A DNA stretch of 62,922 nt, from contig NZ_QKUF01000031.1 in NCBI RefSeq assembly GCF_003253565.1, positions 1 to 62,922 on the forward strand, given 5' to 3'. The number at the start of each line of letters is the position of its first letter. Positions within the stretch are counted from its first letter, which is position 1. The translations under genes and the position numbers were made by a program. The notes below the pieces were generated by a model, which was not told the DNA's origin, did no database searches, and saw nothing but the letters and a program-made list of their open reading frames with translations. The DNA is from Thermosporothrix hazakensis (GTDB lineage Bacteria > Chloroflexota > Ktedonobacteria > Ktedonobacterales > Ktedonobacteraceae). This document shows, piece after piece, positions 9,005-17,196 of this stretch.

Positions 9005-9044
9005 GTGCTTGTATCCTCCACTTGTCGTAAACATACTGGGAAGG

Positions 9045-9053
9045 ATTATATCA
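9045..9053 (-). promoter_or_regulatory. Extended -10 upstream of cmk
   Basis: Minus-strand TGATATAAT ends 11 nt before the alternative ATG (9034) and 41 nt before the preferred GTG (9004). A transcript from it would start near 9039. Confidence 0.45.
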
Positions 9054-9089
9054 TATCGAGACAGAGAAGATAGATACTCGCAAAGGTGT

Positions 9090-9848
9090 TCAGGGCTGCC
9101 GAAGAAGATCCCGTATCTCCGTTTCTGTCAGATGGCGCCAGTGGCCTGAGCTTACCCCTTTAAGGGTAAGCTTCCCGATCCCTACTCGCTTGAGGCGAAT
9201 TACCGGGTGTCCTACCGCATCGAGCATCCGGCGAATCTGGCGTTTGCGTCCCTCTCGGAGCGTGATTGCAAGGCGGCTGACCCGCCCCTGAGTTTCGCGC
9301 AGCCGTACCCGGGCAGGAGCGCTTGTATACATGCGTCCATCATCCTCAAGGAAGGCAACTCCTTGTTCCAGCCGCTGTATTGTCTGTGCGTCTGGTATCC
9401 CTTTGACATATGCCTCATAATGCTTCTCTTTTGAGTATCGGGGATGCGTCAGACGTTGTGCAAAGTCCCCATCATTGGTCAGCAGGAGCAGGCCGCTGGT
9501 TTCACGGTCCAGGCGCCCAACCGGGTAGAGGCGCTGCGTACGCAGTTCGGGTGGAAGTAGATCAAGCACCGTCGGGCGTCCTTCGGGATCAGAAACCGTG
9601 CTGACATAGCCCATCGGTTTATGCAAGAGCAGATAGAGGTGCTGTGTTCGGGCGTGTATCTCCTTATTATCGACATAGATACGATCGCGCTCGGGATCGA
9701 CCTTGACGCCTTGCGTGGAGATGACCGTTTCATTGACACGTACTCGGCCCGCGGCGATCAGTTCTTCTGCTTTGCGGCGAGAGGCCACGCCCGCACGGGC
9801 CAGAAAGCGGGCCAGGCGTTCTCCCTCCTGTGGTTGTGGCTTATTCAT
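9090..9848 (-). CDS. rluB: 23S rRNA pseudouridine synthase, RluB/RsuA family
   Basis: This 252-aa RNA pseudouridine synthase has an N-terminal S4 RNA-binding domain (about 10-60, RLARFLARAGVASRRKAEEL) and the catalytic motif GRLDRETSGLLLLTNDG with its nucleophile Asp near residue 109. The later REGRKRQIRRML block is typical of RluB/RsuA. The RluB group modifies a uridine of helix 80-90 in 23S rRNA; exact site specificity cannot be read here. The start at 9848 forms an ATGA overlap with the DUF2851 stop, indicating coupled translation. Confidence 0.92.
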   Translation of the reverse strand: MNKPQPQEGERLARFLARAGVASRRKAEELIAAGRVRVNETVISTQGVKVDPERDRIYVDNKEIHARTQHLYLLLHKPMGYVSTVSDPEGRPTVLDLLPPELRTQRLYPVGRLDRETSGLLLLTNDGDFAQRLTHPRYSKEKHYEAYVKGIPDAQTIQRLEQGVAFLEDDGRMYTSAPARVRLRETQGRVSRLAITLREGRKRQIRRMLDAVGHPVIRLKRVGIGKLTLKGVSSGHWRHLTETEIRDLLRQP

Positions 9849-10972
9849 AGATATTTGCTTGCAATACACTCCTCACAACGTTTCTGCTGACAGGTTTCAC
9901 GATAGATATAGTGTAGCCCTTGCTGCTGGCAGGCGCCTATCGGTTCGGCACTCAGCCGCAGTTGGCGGCGCATCCGCCGGGTGATATGGTTTGAGACCAG
10001 ACCGGGGTACTCACTATAAAGCATTTCAACCCGATTGTACAGACTGTGCAGATCATCCAGATTATTCAACTGCTCTTGCTGTTCCAGCAGGGCAACCGCC
10101 CCGGCAAATGGCAGGATCACATTACAGATGATGATATCGGCTCGGGTCTGGCTGATTCCCTCCTGACAGAAGATCTGTCGCAGGCTGGATCGAAGCCTTG
10201 CGAATGGCTGCTCGAGCACAGACGCGAATTGCGCCCAGGCCCCCGACTCCTGCCATTGTACTATCAGATGTTGGAGTCCCTGTAAACGCTGTTGATCGAG
10301 CTGCGCAGGGTGCTCAGAGGCCGGGTATGGAATGCGCGTCTGCTGCTGAAGAAGTACATGACCGAGCGCACGAAACATCTGGCGATCCCGCCCATATCCC
10401 AGACTTTCGGCAATGGCGGGAATCAGCAGGGTGTCATAATCTTCCTGTTCGCGGAGCTGCTCGATAAAGTGCTGTACTCGCTGCTCAAAGCGAAGCAGAC
10501 CTGCCGTCCTGAATAAACGATGCTGTTCCTCCCGGGAAAGCTGTGGTATGGTTTGCTGACAGGGCCAGAGTGGGCTGTGCTGCGTTCCCGGCTGCTGTGG
10601 GATATCGGCCAAACTACAGGTCGGGATATGTTGCCCGTCTTGCCGCTGTACCGGCTCAGCCAGATCACAGACCTGCACAATATGCAGGATCACCCGGTTA
10701 TAGCGAATGTCATCCTGATGCCGATGCGCGTACCAATCGCTGGCGCGAAGATGAAACTCGGCATCGCCGTAGAGCGGTGAGCCTGTGACATCTTTCAGTA
10801 CAATGTCACGGACATCGGGGCCGGCTGATGTGCCAATATAGCCCGCGAAGTGGAGATGATAGATGCTTCCATCCTGCAACAGCAGTCGGGTGCCCTGCGG
10901 CAGACTCCACCAGTGCTTTGCCAGTTCCTGTTCAACCGAATGGCGCTCGCACAGGAGTAACGGTTTATCCAT
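9845..10972 (-). CDS. DUF2851 family protein
   Basis: The protein is about 375 aa from MDKPLLL. The family core is clear: GTSAGPDVRDIVLKD, GDAEFHLRASDW and NRVILHIVQ within the first 130 residues, then a long helical part, ending in a Cys-containing tail (YRETCQQKRCEEC). DUF2851 proteins have no established role; the H/D-rich core suggests a nuclease-like or metal-binding fold, which is inference. The start is chosen at the ATG overlapping the end of a small upstream ORF; a GTG at 11071 would add a 33-residue Arg/Pro-rich stretch that looks like out-of-frame reading of that ORF. Confidence 0.83.
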   Translation of the reverse strand: MDKPLLLCERHSVEQELAKHWWSLPQGTRLLLQDGSIYHLHFAGYIGTSAGPDVRDIVLKDVTGSPLYGDAEFHLRASDWYAHRHQDDIRYNRVILHIVQVCDLAEPVQRQDGQHIPTCSLADIPQQPGTQHSPLWPCQQTIPQLSREEQHRLFRTAGLLRFEQRVQHFIEQLREQEDYDTLLIPAIAESLGYGRDRQMFRALGHVLLQQQTRIPYPASEHPAQLDQQRLQGLQHLIVQWQESGAWAQFASVLEQPFARLRSSLRQIFCQEGISQTRADIIICNVILPFAGAVALLEQQEQLNNLDDLHSLYNRVEMLYSEYPGLVSNHITRRMRRQLRLSAEPIGACQQQGLHYIYRETCQQKRCEECIASKYL

Positions 10973-11096
10973 GTGTGTGCCCGGATTGGCCGGCCTTCTG
11001 GGGGGCCTGCCGAATGGCCTGTCTGATGGCTTCCTCGGTGATCTGTACGACAAGACGTGCCTCTCGGGCACGCTGAAGCTGTTGTTCCTGCATCAT
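10965..11096 (-). CDS. Possible 43-aa peptide coupled to the DUF2851 gene
   Basis: The ORF begins with two ATG codons (11096) after a GGAGATGG ribosome site and encodes a mostly helical peptide, starting MMQEQQLQRAREARLVV and ending QSGHTHG. Its TAA overlaps the DUF2851 start by 8 nt, a layout typical of translational coupling. No family is recognised. It could be a real small protein or a leader peptide that delivers ribosomes to DUF2851, which has no good site of its own. Confidence 0.4.
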   Translation of the reverse strand: MMQEQQLQRAREARLVVQITEEAIRQAIRQAPQKAGQSGHTHG

Positions 11097-11114
11097 TCCA
11101 TCTCCTCTCCGAAA

Positions 11115-13136
11115 TCAGGGTAGCGTTACCTGAAACGTGGTTTGAAGCGGTTGCTGTCCGGGTCGCTGAATGTGAACCGTGATTGCCCAGACACCAGACA
11201 TATCAAAGGTGGTGCCCTTTTCAAATACGGCGACATAGAGCGGATTCCCGCTCTTGACACTTGCACGGGTTGTTCCCATATCCATTGCAATCATATTCAG
11301 TTGTAACTGGATCTGTGCGTCTGTAACGGCCGCGCCGTTGGCGTCATTCAGTGCCAGCACGATGCTGTTTGTGGCGTTCACCTTGCCGGGAAGTACCTGA
11401 AGCGTTACCGAGAGATCGCCTACCTGCTGTGTGATCGGGCCCGTTGCGTTGCTCCCAGAAGGAGATACAGCAGTTCCCGGCTGATTGGCGGGAAAGACGA
11501 TCGGGGGCGCATAAAAGGTCAATAGGGCCAGGCAAAGAAACATACTGCCGCCCAGAATAATTTGTGTATAGATTGTTTGTCTGAGAGTCCGTTCCGTGTT
11601 TTGCAGCGCGGATTGACGGGCTTTCTTGGCCGGGAGCTCTGCTTTGACGACCGGTACGAGTCGCGCCTGTCGCGCCATTTTAGGGAGCACCTGATAGAGC
11701 GCGTAGGCTCCACTTGCCAGCAGCAACAGGAACAGCAGCGCTTCGACCAGCAGTGTGCGCCCATATGGGTCACCAAAGAGCTCCTGCATGCCTGGAATCG
11801 CTGTTTCGGCCAGAAAGATACCACTAACAAGGAAAATGCCAATACAAGCTTTATGATATGGTGCCATGCAGCGCTGAACTGTGTTCAGTAGCTGTTGATG
11901 GTCGCTATCAATATTCGGCAACAGAATCAGGCCAAGATAGGCCAGACCACCAAGCCAGACACAGAGCGCCGCCAGAAATAGCCACTCGAAGATAATCACG
12001 CTGAAGTGCGGTCGTAGCACCTGAACGGCATCGCTTGATAGAACGTAGGCCAGCAAGAACAGGCCAATCAGTACAAGCCAGAATATCGTTTGCCATGACA
12101 GCATGCGCGCCTGCGGATGGTTGAGTGCGGCTTTATCTGGCTCGTTGCCGGAGGGCTTCAATCCTGGCTGTGAGGGCGTTTTTAACGCTCCATGTCGGGG
12201 CTCGCTTGTGGTAGAACGCATGCCTCCCGGATTGGATGCGGCCTTCTTTGGGCGCACGACCGGAGCGGTCACCGTGTTTTTGTGCGTCCAGTATAGAAAG
12301 CCCATTGTACAGAGCGTCAGCAGTAGTTGCGCGATCAGGAAGCGGCCATAATTACTCTGGAGCAGAAGCCCGAGGGAGGTGTTGGCCGTTATCCCTGTCT
12401 GAAGCTGTTGCGTCATCTGAATCAGACGAAGCAGAAACGAGACGAGCTCGCTAAAGAGAAGCAAAAACAGGCAGAGCCACTGAAACGAAGTACTCTTCTC
12501 GCGCACTCGCTCCAGCAGGTCGTGAAGCGCCTGTCTGGGCTGCAAAATCAGGTGTTCGGTGATAACAATGCCTATCCAGAGAGCAAGTCCCAGGAGCATC
12601 AGCCAGTCCCAGACAATACCAAGAAGAGCAGTCGGGGTGAAGACCCGAGAACCATCTGTGCCATAGAGATTATTGCTGCTCTCGGGGCCAACCACAACGG
12701 TTCCTGTGACTCCGGTGCTGGAAAAGCCTACATTAAAGCCAATGATGCCATTGGTAGTATGCCCATCTCCATTGGCGACAGCGGTCCAGAGAATCTCATA
12801 GCTCCCTTTCGGCTGCTTTTCGGGCGCTTGCACGGGGATATTGAGCTGTCTGGGATTGGTCGATGAAATACTGCTCTCACCCTCGGTAATGTCAACAAGG
12901 GTGTTATTCTGGATCGAATAGACTCGGGCACGGCTGAGCGGGCTGAGGTCGGCGTTGAAGTAAATATGCGCGACCGTGGGTACCTTCTCGATGGTGGAGC
13001 CATCAATTGGATCTGAGCCAATAACAAAGCTATGGGCGGAAGCCGAAAGAGGAGGTACAAAGAAGCATGCGCCTGCTAAGACGGCCACTCCCAGGATAAG
13101 GACAGAAATGATTCGTAAGAGTCTTCGTGGTTGCAT
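11115..13136 (-). CDS. CopC-CopD fusion copper-resistance protein with C-terminal FixH/YtkA-like domain
   Basis: This is a 673-aa membrane protein. A signal peptide (1-34) ends so that the mature chain begins near His35 (SAHSF), the classical CopC copper ligand; a second ligand block, NGDGHTTNG (His126), closes the CopC domain (about 35-137). CopD-type membrane helices follow (about 170-490) interrupted by a long charged loop of about 60 residues, then a last helix and an extracellular beta domain (about 575-673) resembling FixH/YtkA. The protein likely binds copper outside the cell and handles its uptake. It is transcribed alone; a 16-bp palindrome sits 29 bp upstream. Confidence 0.87.
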   Translation of the reverse strand: MQPRRLLRIISVLILGVAVLAGACFFVPPLSASAHSFVIGSDPIDGSTIEKVPTVAHIYFNADLSPLSRARVYSIQNNTLVDITEGESSISSTNPRQLNIPVQAPEKQPKGSYEILWTAVANGDGHTTNGIIGFNVGFSSTGVTGTVVVGPESSNNLYGTDGSRVFTPTALLGIVWDWLMLLGLALWIGIVITEHLILQPRQALHDLLERVREKSTSFQWLCLFLLLFSELVSFLLRLIQMTQQLQTGITANTSLGLLLQSNYGRFLIAQLLLTLCTMGFLYWTHKNTVTAPVVRPKKAASNPGGMRSTTSEPRHGALKTPSQPGLKPSGNEPDKAALNHPQARMLSWQTIFWLVLIGLFLLAYVLSSDAVQVLRPHFSVIIFEWLFLAALCVWLGGLAYLGLILLPNIDSDHQQLLNTVQRCMAPYHKACIGIFLVSGIFLAETAIPGMQELFGDPYGRTLLVEALLFLLLLASGAYALYQVLPKMARQARLVPVVKAELPAKKARQSALQNTERTLRQTIYTQIILGGSMFLCLALLTFYAPPIVFPANQPGTAVSPSGSNATGPITQQVGDLSVTLQVLPGKVNATNSIVLALNDANGAAVTDAQIQLQLNMIAMDMGTTRASVKSGNPLYVAVFEKGTTFDMSGVWAITVHIQRPGQQPLQTTFQVTLP

Positions 13137-13164
13137 GAACGCTCTACATCTCTAGCGATTTCGT

Positions 13165-13180
13165 TATGTATTGATACATA
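13165..13180. promoter_or_regulatory. Perfect palindrome upstream of the copper gene (candidate operator)
   Basis: TATGTAT-TG-ATACATA is a perfect inverted repeat 28 nt before the CopC/D start. On the minus strand it overlaps a TGCTATGTA stretch that sits where this genome's extended -10 elements sit, so a bound repressor would block RNA polymerase. The regulator is not in the window. Confidence 0.45.
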
Positions 13181-13635
13181 GCATACGCGCCTGATAATTT
13201 CTTTCACAGTGTCTGTTTGCTGGTGACATCTCGATTGCCTGGAGCCGGAAGACAGCAGCTATGGTTCAGGTATGCGGTCTACTGTCTTCGTGATTGTACT
13301 GGAATTGGATTATGATTGTTATTGTGATTGTACATCAGCGCTGTGCTGCTAGCAATACATTGCTGACAATGAATGGAGATCTTCGAGAGAGAAGATGCCT
13401 TTTGCGCCTGTCCTTTGTCGGGCTAACGAATGTCGCTCTGTGGTTGGAGATTCGACACAAAAGGCATTACTGTATTCTCTACAAGATTTTTTCCCGTTCT
13501 TCAAGTTTGATGAGAGCAATAGGAAACAAGAGCTGTTGATCCAGCTTTTGGAATCAGAAAGGCTCTTCCTGCAAAACGTATTTGTCCCATTGCTAGAAAG
13601 CGATCGCTATCGGTCTGGTAGGGCCAGAGAAGAAA
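13181..13635. other. Gap without a convincing gene
   Basis: This stretch holds an inverted repeat (GAAGACAG at 13248-13255 with CTGTCTTC at 13282-13289). It also holds one plus-strand ORF of 83 codons (13395-13646) that has no good ribosome site and no recognisable domain. I do not call it a gene. Confidence 0.5.
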
Positions 13636-13644
13636 TGTTACAAT
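13636..13644 (+). promoter_or_regulatory. Extended -10 promoter for the ThuA gene
   Basis: TGTTACAAT matches TGnTATAAT with one change. A start near 13651 would give a leader of about 195 nt before the ThuA ATG at 13847. Confidence 0.4.
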
Positions 13645-13660
13645 AGACTGTAATTACCTG

Positions 13661-13846
13661 GTGAGCAGGAGGCTCTGCACGGTACCGCCGGGCAGACGAA
13701 AACCGTCGAGGGAGTCTCGTCAAAAGCTGCTGGCAGCGGGTCGCGTTGGGTGGCTCATATGCATGCTGGCTGGAAGAAGAATCCTCCGACTGAAGCCCCG
13801 GGGAGTGTGTCAAGATAGTGTCTCTATATCTGGAAAGCTGGAAACA
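13661..13846 (+). ncRNA. Structured 5' leader of the ThuA gene (candidate regulatory RNA)
   Basis: This GC-rich leader can fold into several local hairpins: TCTGC (13674) with GCAGA (13692), GACGA (13695) with TCGTC (13717), GCTG with CAGC near 13726-13737, and AGATA (13813) with TATCT (13827). I could not match it to a known riboswitch consensus (T-box, TPP, cobalamin, SAM, ZTP, guanidine). Reading it as protein from the GTG at 13661 gives only Arg-rich sequence. Confidence 0.3.
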
Positions 13847-14572
13847 ATGACATCGACTATTCGAGTGACTGTCTGGAACGAATATCGTCATGAGCGTAAA
13901 AACCCGGAAGTTGCCAAACATTATCCTGAGGGAATGCATAGTGTCATTGCGGCTGCACTGAAGCAGGCTGGCATTGAGGCTCGTACAGCGACTCTGGATG
14001 AGCCGGAGCATGGATTAACGCAGGATGTGCTTGACACAACAGATGTGCTGATCTGGTGGGGCCATATGGCGCACGGAGAGGTACAGGATGAGGTTGTTGA
14101 GCGCGTGTATCAGCGGGTCCTGGATGGCATGGGACTGATCGTGTTGCACTCAGGCCATTTCTCGAAGATTTTCCGCAAACTGATGGGCACCACCTGTGAT
14201 TTGAAATGGCGTGAGGGCAATGACCATGAACGCATCTGGGTTGTTGCTCCCGGACATCCCATTACTGAGGGTCTGGGCGAATACTTTGAGATCGAGCGCG
14301 AGGAGATGTACGGCGAACATTTCGATGTGCCTGCTCCCGAGACGCTTGTCTTTATAAGCTGGTTTAGCGGCGGCGAGGTTTTCCGCAGTGGGGCCTGCTA
14401 CACCCGCGGACGAGGCAAGATCTTCTATTTCCGTCCCGGGCACGAAACCTTCCCGACCTATCATCGGCCCGAGGTGCAACGCGTCATTATCAATGCCGTA
14501 CGTTGGGCTGCGCCGACGCCGGCTCCTGCCCGTGTTTTTGGAAACGTACAGCCACTTGAGCCTGAGAAATAA
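13847..14572 (+). CDS. ThuA-like (trehalose utilisation) domain protein
   Basis: This 241-aa protein is a ThuA-family member, related to class I glutamine amidotransferase folds. Characteristic features are the N-terminal IRVTVWNEYRHERKNPEV, DVLIWWGHMAHGEV, GLIVLHSGHFSKIFRKLMG, and the C-terminal GRGKIFYFRPGHETFPTYH block. ThuA proteins take part in the keto-disaccharide route of trehalose or sucrose use in rhizobia; here no sugar transporter or dehydrogenase is nearby, so the role is open. I start at the ATG 13847 because the family sequence begins there; upstream codons look non-coding. Confidence 0.88.
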   Translation: MTSTIRVTVWNEYRHERKNPEVAKHYPEGMHSVIAAALKQAGIEARTATLDEPEHGLTQDVLDTTDVLIWWGHMAHGEVQDEVVERVYQRVLDGMGLIVLHSGHFSKIFRKLMGTTCDLKWREGNDHERIWVVAPGHPITEGLGEYFEIEREEMYGEHFDVPAPETLVFISWFSGGEVFRSGACYTRGRGKIFYFRPGHETFPTYHRPEVQRVIINAVRWAAPTPAPARVFGNVQPLEPEK

Positions 14573-14579
14573 AGAAGAA

Positions 14580-14613
14580 GGCGGTTGTGTTACCCGTTGC
14601 GGGCTCAACCGCC
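14580..14613. terminator. Hairpin between converging ThuA and SnoaL-like genes
   Basis: GGCGGTTG (14580-14587) pairs perfectly with CAACCGCC (14606-14613). On the minus strand it is followed by a T-rich TTCTTCTTT, so it best fits termination of the SnoaL-like gene; it probably serves both. Confidence 0.6.
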
Positions 14614-14639
14614 ATTCTTATGCTTGCCATTCGGTTGCT

Positions 14640-15095
14640 TTACTGTACCAGCGGCAGATCAATACCAAGCTGCTTTAAGATTCCCCTGACTCCCCCTTCA
14701 TCGTTGGTTGTGGCGTGAATCGCTGTGATCTTATCGTCCTGAAGCTTGTAGACGACATCCTCGGTTGGGAGCGAGATACTGCGCCCGGTCTGTGGAATAG
14801 GCGGCGTGCCCAGCACCGGGAGCACAAAGCTGTCCGACTGGTAGCCCGTGACATGCCAGGTGGCTGAAACGGTTGTATCATCCTCATCAATCATATTGTG
14901 GATATTAAAGGCAAGACCGGGAATACCCGCTTTCAGGCCGCTAATCAGGTCAAGAAAGCCCTGACGGTCGAGTGGTTTCGGTGTCCAGCCCTCAAAATGG
15001 AAGGTATCCGCAAGATAAGGCTCATATTCATCTGGCTGATTATTATCAATCGCAGTGGTAAAGTTTCGCACAAGCTCTATTGTTTCATCGCTCAT
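14640..15095 (-). CDS. SnoaL-like / ester cyclase family protein
   Basis: The 151-aa product has the small alpha+beta NTF2-like fold pattern of SnoaL proteins: an N-terminal helix (ETIELVRNFTTAID), YLADTFHFEGW, GFLDLISGLKAGIP, then strands with ATWHVTGYQ and a final KLQDDKITAIHAT strand. Family members are polyketide cyclases or binding proteins of unknown role. The start at 15095 has an AGGGGGAG ribosome site; an upstream in-frame start at 15152 is not supported. It stands alone between converging and diverging neighbours. Confidence 0.8.
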   Translation of the reverse strand: MSDETIELVRNFTTAIDNNQPDEYEPYLADTFHFEGWTPKPLDRQGFLDLISGLKAGIPGLAFNIHNMIDEDDTTVSATWHVTGYQSDSFVLPVLGTPPIPQTGRSISLPTEDVVYKLQDDKITAIHATTNDEGGVRGILKQLGIDLPLVQ

Positions 15096-15227
15096 ATGCT
15101 TTTCTCCCCCTGTAGAAAACTTCAAGGCCATACTGTCATGTACACGTTTCATAGTGTGTATCTGGTTGCCTCTTTTCGTATCATATCACCAGAAACGCTC
15201 GCTTGGTGGGAGGAACTCAAAGTGAGC

Positions 15228-15256
15228 TTGTAAGTCATGCCGTTTTTGCCTATACT
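15228..15256 (+). promoter_or_regulatory. Promoter for the SOD-like membrane protein gene
   Basis: TTGTAA (15228-15233), a 17-bp spacer and TATACT (15251-15256) place a start near 15263, 92 nt before the ATG. A GACGC/GCGTC hairpin lies in the leader at about 15321-15339. Confidence 0.5.
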
Positions 15257-15354
15257 AGTGGTAGATGAGTATCAATTGTAACGTAGCTACTGCCAGTGTT
15301 TTTGCCAGGAGTTCTTGAAAGACGCGCCGTTTGGGCGTCATACAAGGAGATACT

Positions 15355-15981
15355 ATGATTGGTCGGTTGTTCCAGGTAGCGTTGATTGTTGGAGTGGTAA
15401 TTCTTTTCCTCTTGCTGGTTCGTCCTGACTATGTTGCTAATGCGGGCAATGCCTTGATCAATGCCGCGAATGGCTCAACGGTTGGGGGGGTGACGCAGTT
15501 TATCCCCGGGCCTGACGGAAAAGGGCGAGATTTTCAGGTGACACTGCAGGGCCTGACCAGTGGCCTGAATTACACGATTACACTGGATAAGGGGAGTTGT
15601 GGAGGGGAAACCCTGGCTGTGTTAGGGAAAGTAGCCTCTGATGGCCAGGGGAACGCGACGCTAACCGTATCCCGTGATAATCTTGGTTCCGAGATTCAAA
15701 AAGGAGTCTGGGTCAATGTGCATCAGGGCGATGCGAGTGGTCAATCGCTGGCCTGTGGCGAAGTGAAAATAAACAGCCAGGAATTGAATAATTTTAATAA
15801 CGCGACGCCGGGCCCCGGACTGGACCCCTTGAGGCAGAATCAGGAAGCGGCCAATAATCCTGATAATAGCCCCGCCAGCCCGAGCCTGCTTCCCAATCCC
15901 TTTGGCGGCTTCCCTCAGACGGGTGCAGGCCCGGGCGATGACAATTCCTATGATAACTACCAGTATCCGCGCAGGCATTAA
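15355..15981 (+). CDS. Membrane-anchored extracellular protein with CHRD/SOD-like beta domain
   Basis: This 208-aa protein has a single N-terminal membrane helix (about 5-25), which anchors a beta domain (about 45-145). The pattern QVTLQGLTSGLNYTITLDKG, a Cys, a Gly-Asn-Ala turn, then VWVNVHQGD and ACGEVK resembles the CHRD/copper-zinc SOD-like sandwich. The two Cys could form the SOD-type disulfide, but the copper-binding His set is not complete, so dismutase activity is unlikely. A Pro/Asn-rich tail follows (about 150-208). The start has an AAGGAG site. Its last 4 nt overlap the end of the convergent methyltransferase gene. Confidence 0.65.
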   Translation: MIGRLFQVALIVGVVILFLLLVRPDYVANAGNALINAANGSTVGGVTQFIPGPDGKGRDFQVTLQGLTSGLNYTITLDKGSCGGETLAVLGKVASDGQGNATLTVSRDNLGSEIQKGVWVNVHQGDASGQSLACGEVKINSQELNNFNNATPGPGLDPLRQNQEAANNPDNSPASPSLLPNPFGGFPQTGAGPGDDNSYDNYQYPRRH

Positions 15982-17075
15982 TGCTGTAGAATCAGGACCT
16001 TGAAATTGCCCATACCGCGAGGGTCGGTCAGAGCGAGAACGCGCTGGCGCAGGTTATACCACTGAAACAGGGCTGTCTGTCCCTGATCGCTGGCGCGTTC
16101 TGCGCTATCGATCACCGCGAAGTCATGCTTGCGAATCTGTTCCAGCTCTTCAAAGATCCCCATCTTTTGTAACCAGGCGGCCTGAGTCGTGTAGGTATGC
16201 AGGTGCAGGCCGTGCCGCTCTCCCTCATCAATCAAAGCGCTGAAATTCACATGTGCTGTGATATCCTGCTCACCCGGCTTTGCAAGCGGCTGTTCGGTAA
16301 AGGTGTGGCGATAGTAACAGGCCAGCGTGCCCCGTGGACGTTCGGGTGTGTAGAGCTGACGCGCCTTCTCGCCGTAATCAATGGTCAGCAGGAAGCCGTG
16401 AGGTGTGGTCTGAAGCCAGCGTGCCGTATTGGCAATCCAACGCAGGGCATCAAGGTTCACCTCGGCTCGCCAGCCATCCGGGAACGTGCGCCAGGGTATT
16501 GCGAAACGATCGAGATAGGTGCTGACCTCTTCGTTTTCTGGCTCACTCAAGAACCCACACAGGCGACCCTCTTCCTGATCAACATAGAGCTCATACAGGA
16601 TGTCGCCTCGTTTCTCAAGGACGTGTACCGGAAAGGCGTCAACCAGCTCATTGGAGAGGAGCACATGCGGCTGTAGCCCTTGTGTGGCTGGATCGAGTGC
16701 ATCTTGCCCGGTCCCGATATCGGTCGTATAGTAGTCAAGGGCTGCCGCCAGTTCGGGGACTGTACGCTCGGCCCATGAGCGTACGCCGCGCTCCAGATCG
16801 CCTCGGCCTGCTCCCTGTTCAACGACGACGAAGCGCGAAGGATGGTCCAGCGCTTCCCAGAGCTGCTGAAGCTGTCGTCCCGCGCAGGCTGCAAAAAGGC
16901 TGGAGACATCAGTGCTGGTATAGAAGTCTCCTTCCCAACCAACGCGGGTCTTGTTGCTGACATAGTAGCCCAGTTCCGGTTCATAGAGCGCGATCCGCAT
17001 ATATTGCGCAAAGGTCAATGGGCCTTCCTGTTGAATTCGTTCGATAATCCGTTGTTGCAGAGGTGTTGCTGTCAT
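15978..17075 (-). CDS. MidA/NDUFAF7-type SAM-dependent methyltransferase (COG1565)
   Basis: This 365-aa protein has the COG1565 hallmarks: an N-terminal ERIQQEGPLTFAQYMRIALY and EPELGYYV, GWEGDFYTSTDVS near 50, then a methyltransferase fold with VVEQGAGRGDLE near 90, LLSNELVDAFPV near 140, and LLTIDYGE near 225. In eukaryotes the relative NDUFAF7 dimethylates an arginine of complex I; the bacterial substrate is not established. The start is set at 17075, where the conserved part begins; 67 in-frame codons further upstream overlap the HD gene and look non-coding. Confidence 0.87.
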   Translation of the reverse strand: MTATPLQQRIIERIQQEGPLTFAQYMRIALYEPELGYYVSNKTRVGWEGDFYTSTDVSSLFAACAGRQLQQLWEALDHPSRFVVVEQGAGRGDLERGVRSWAERTVPELAAALDYYTTDIGTGQDALDPATQGLQPHVLLSNELVDAFPVHVLEKRGDILYELYVDQEEGRLCGFLSEPENEEVSTYLDRFAIPWRTFPDGWRAEVNLDALRWIANTARWLQTTPHGFLLTIDYGEKARQLYTPERPRGTLACYYRHTFTEQPLAKPGEQDITAHVNFSALIDEGERHGLHLHTYTTQAAWLQKMGIFEELEQIRKHDFAVIDSAERASDQGQTALFQWYNLRQRVLALTDPRGMGNFKVLILQH

Positions 17076-17161
17076 AACTCTTCTATCTTCTATCCTCATC
17101 CTCTCTTCTGAGAGGCCATATGGAGCCTGTGCAGTGACGAGCCAGTTTCCGGGTGCCTGAC

Positions 17162-17170
17162 AGTATAGCA
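17162..17170 (-). promoter_or_regulatory. Extended -10 promoter of the MidA-type gene
   Basis: Minus-strand TGCTATACT lies just downstream of the HD gene's stop. It predicts a start near 17155 and an 80-nt leader. Confidence 0.5.
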
Positions 17171-17196
17171 TACTCGGAGACGCGGAAACATCGCTA

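Noticed and set aside
12327..12866. 179-codon frame opposite the CopC/D gene
   Set aside because: It has no domain and overlaps a clearly conserved gene.
13395..13646. 83-codon ORF before the ThuA gene
   Set aside because: It has no ribosome site and no recognisable motif, and it overlaps the predicted ThuA promoter.
13661..13846. T-box riboswitch
   Set aside because: The conserved AGGGTGGNACCGCG antiterminator sequence is absent and the downstream gene is unrelated to tRNA charging.
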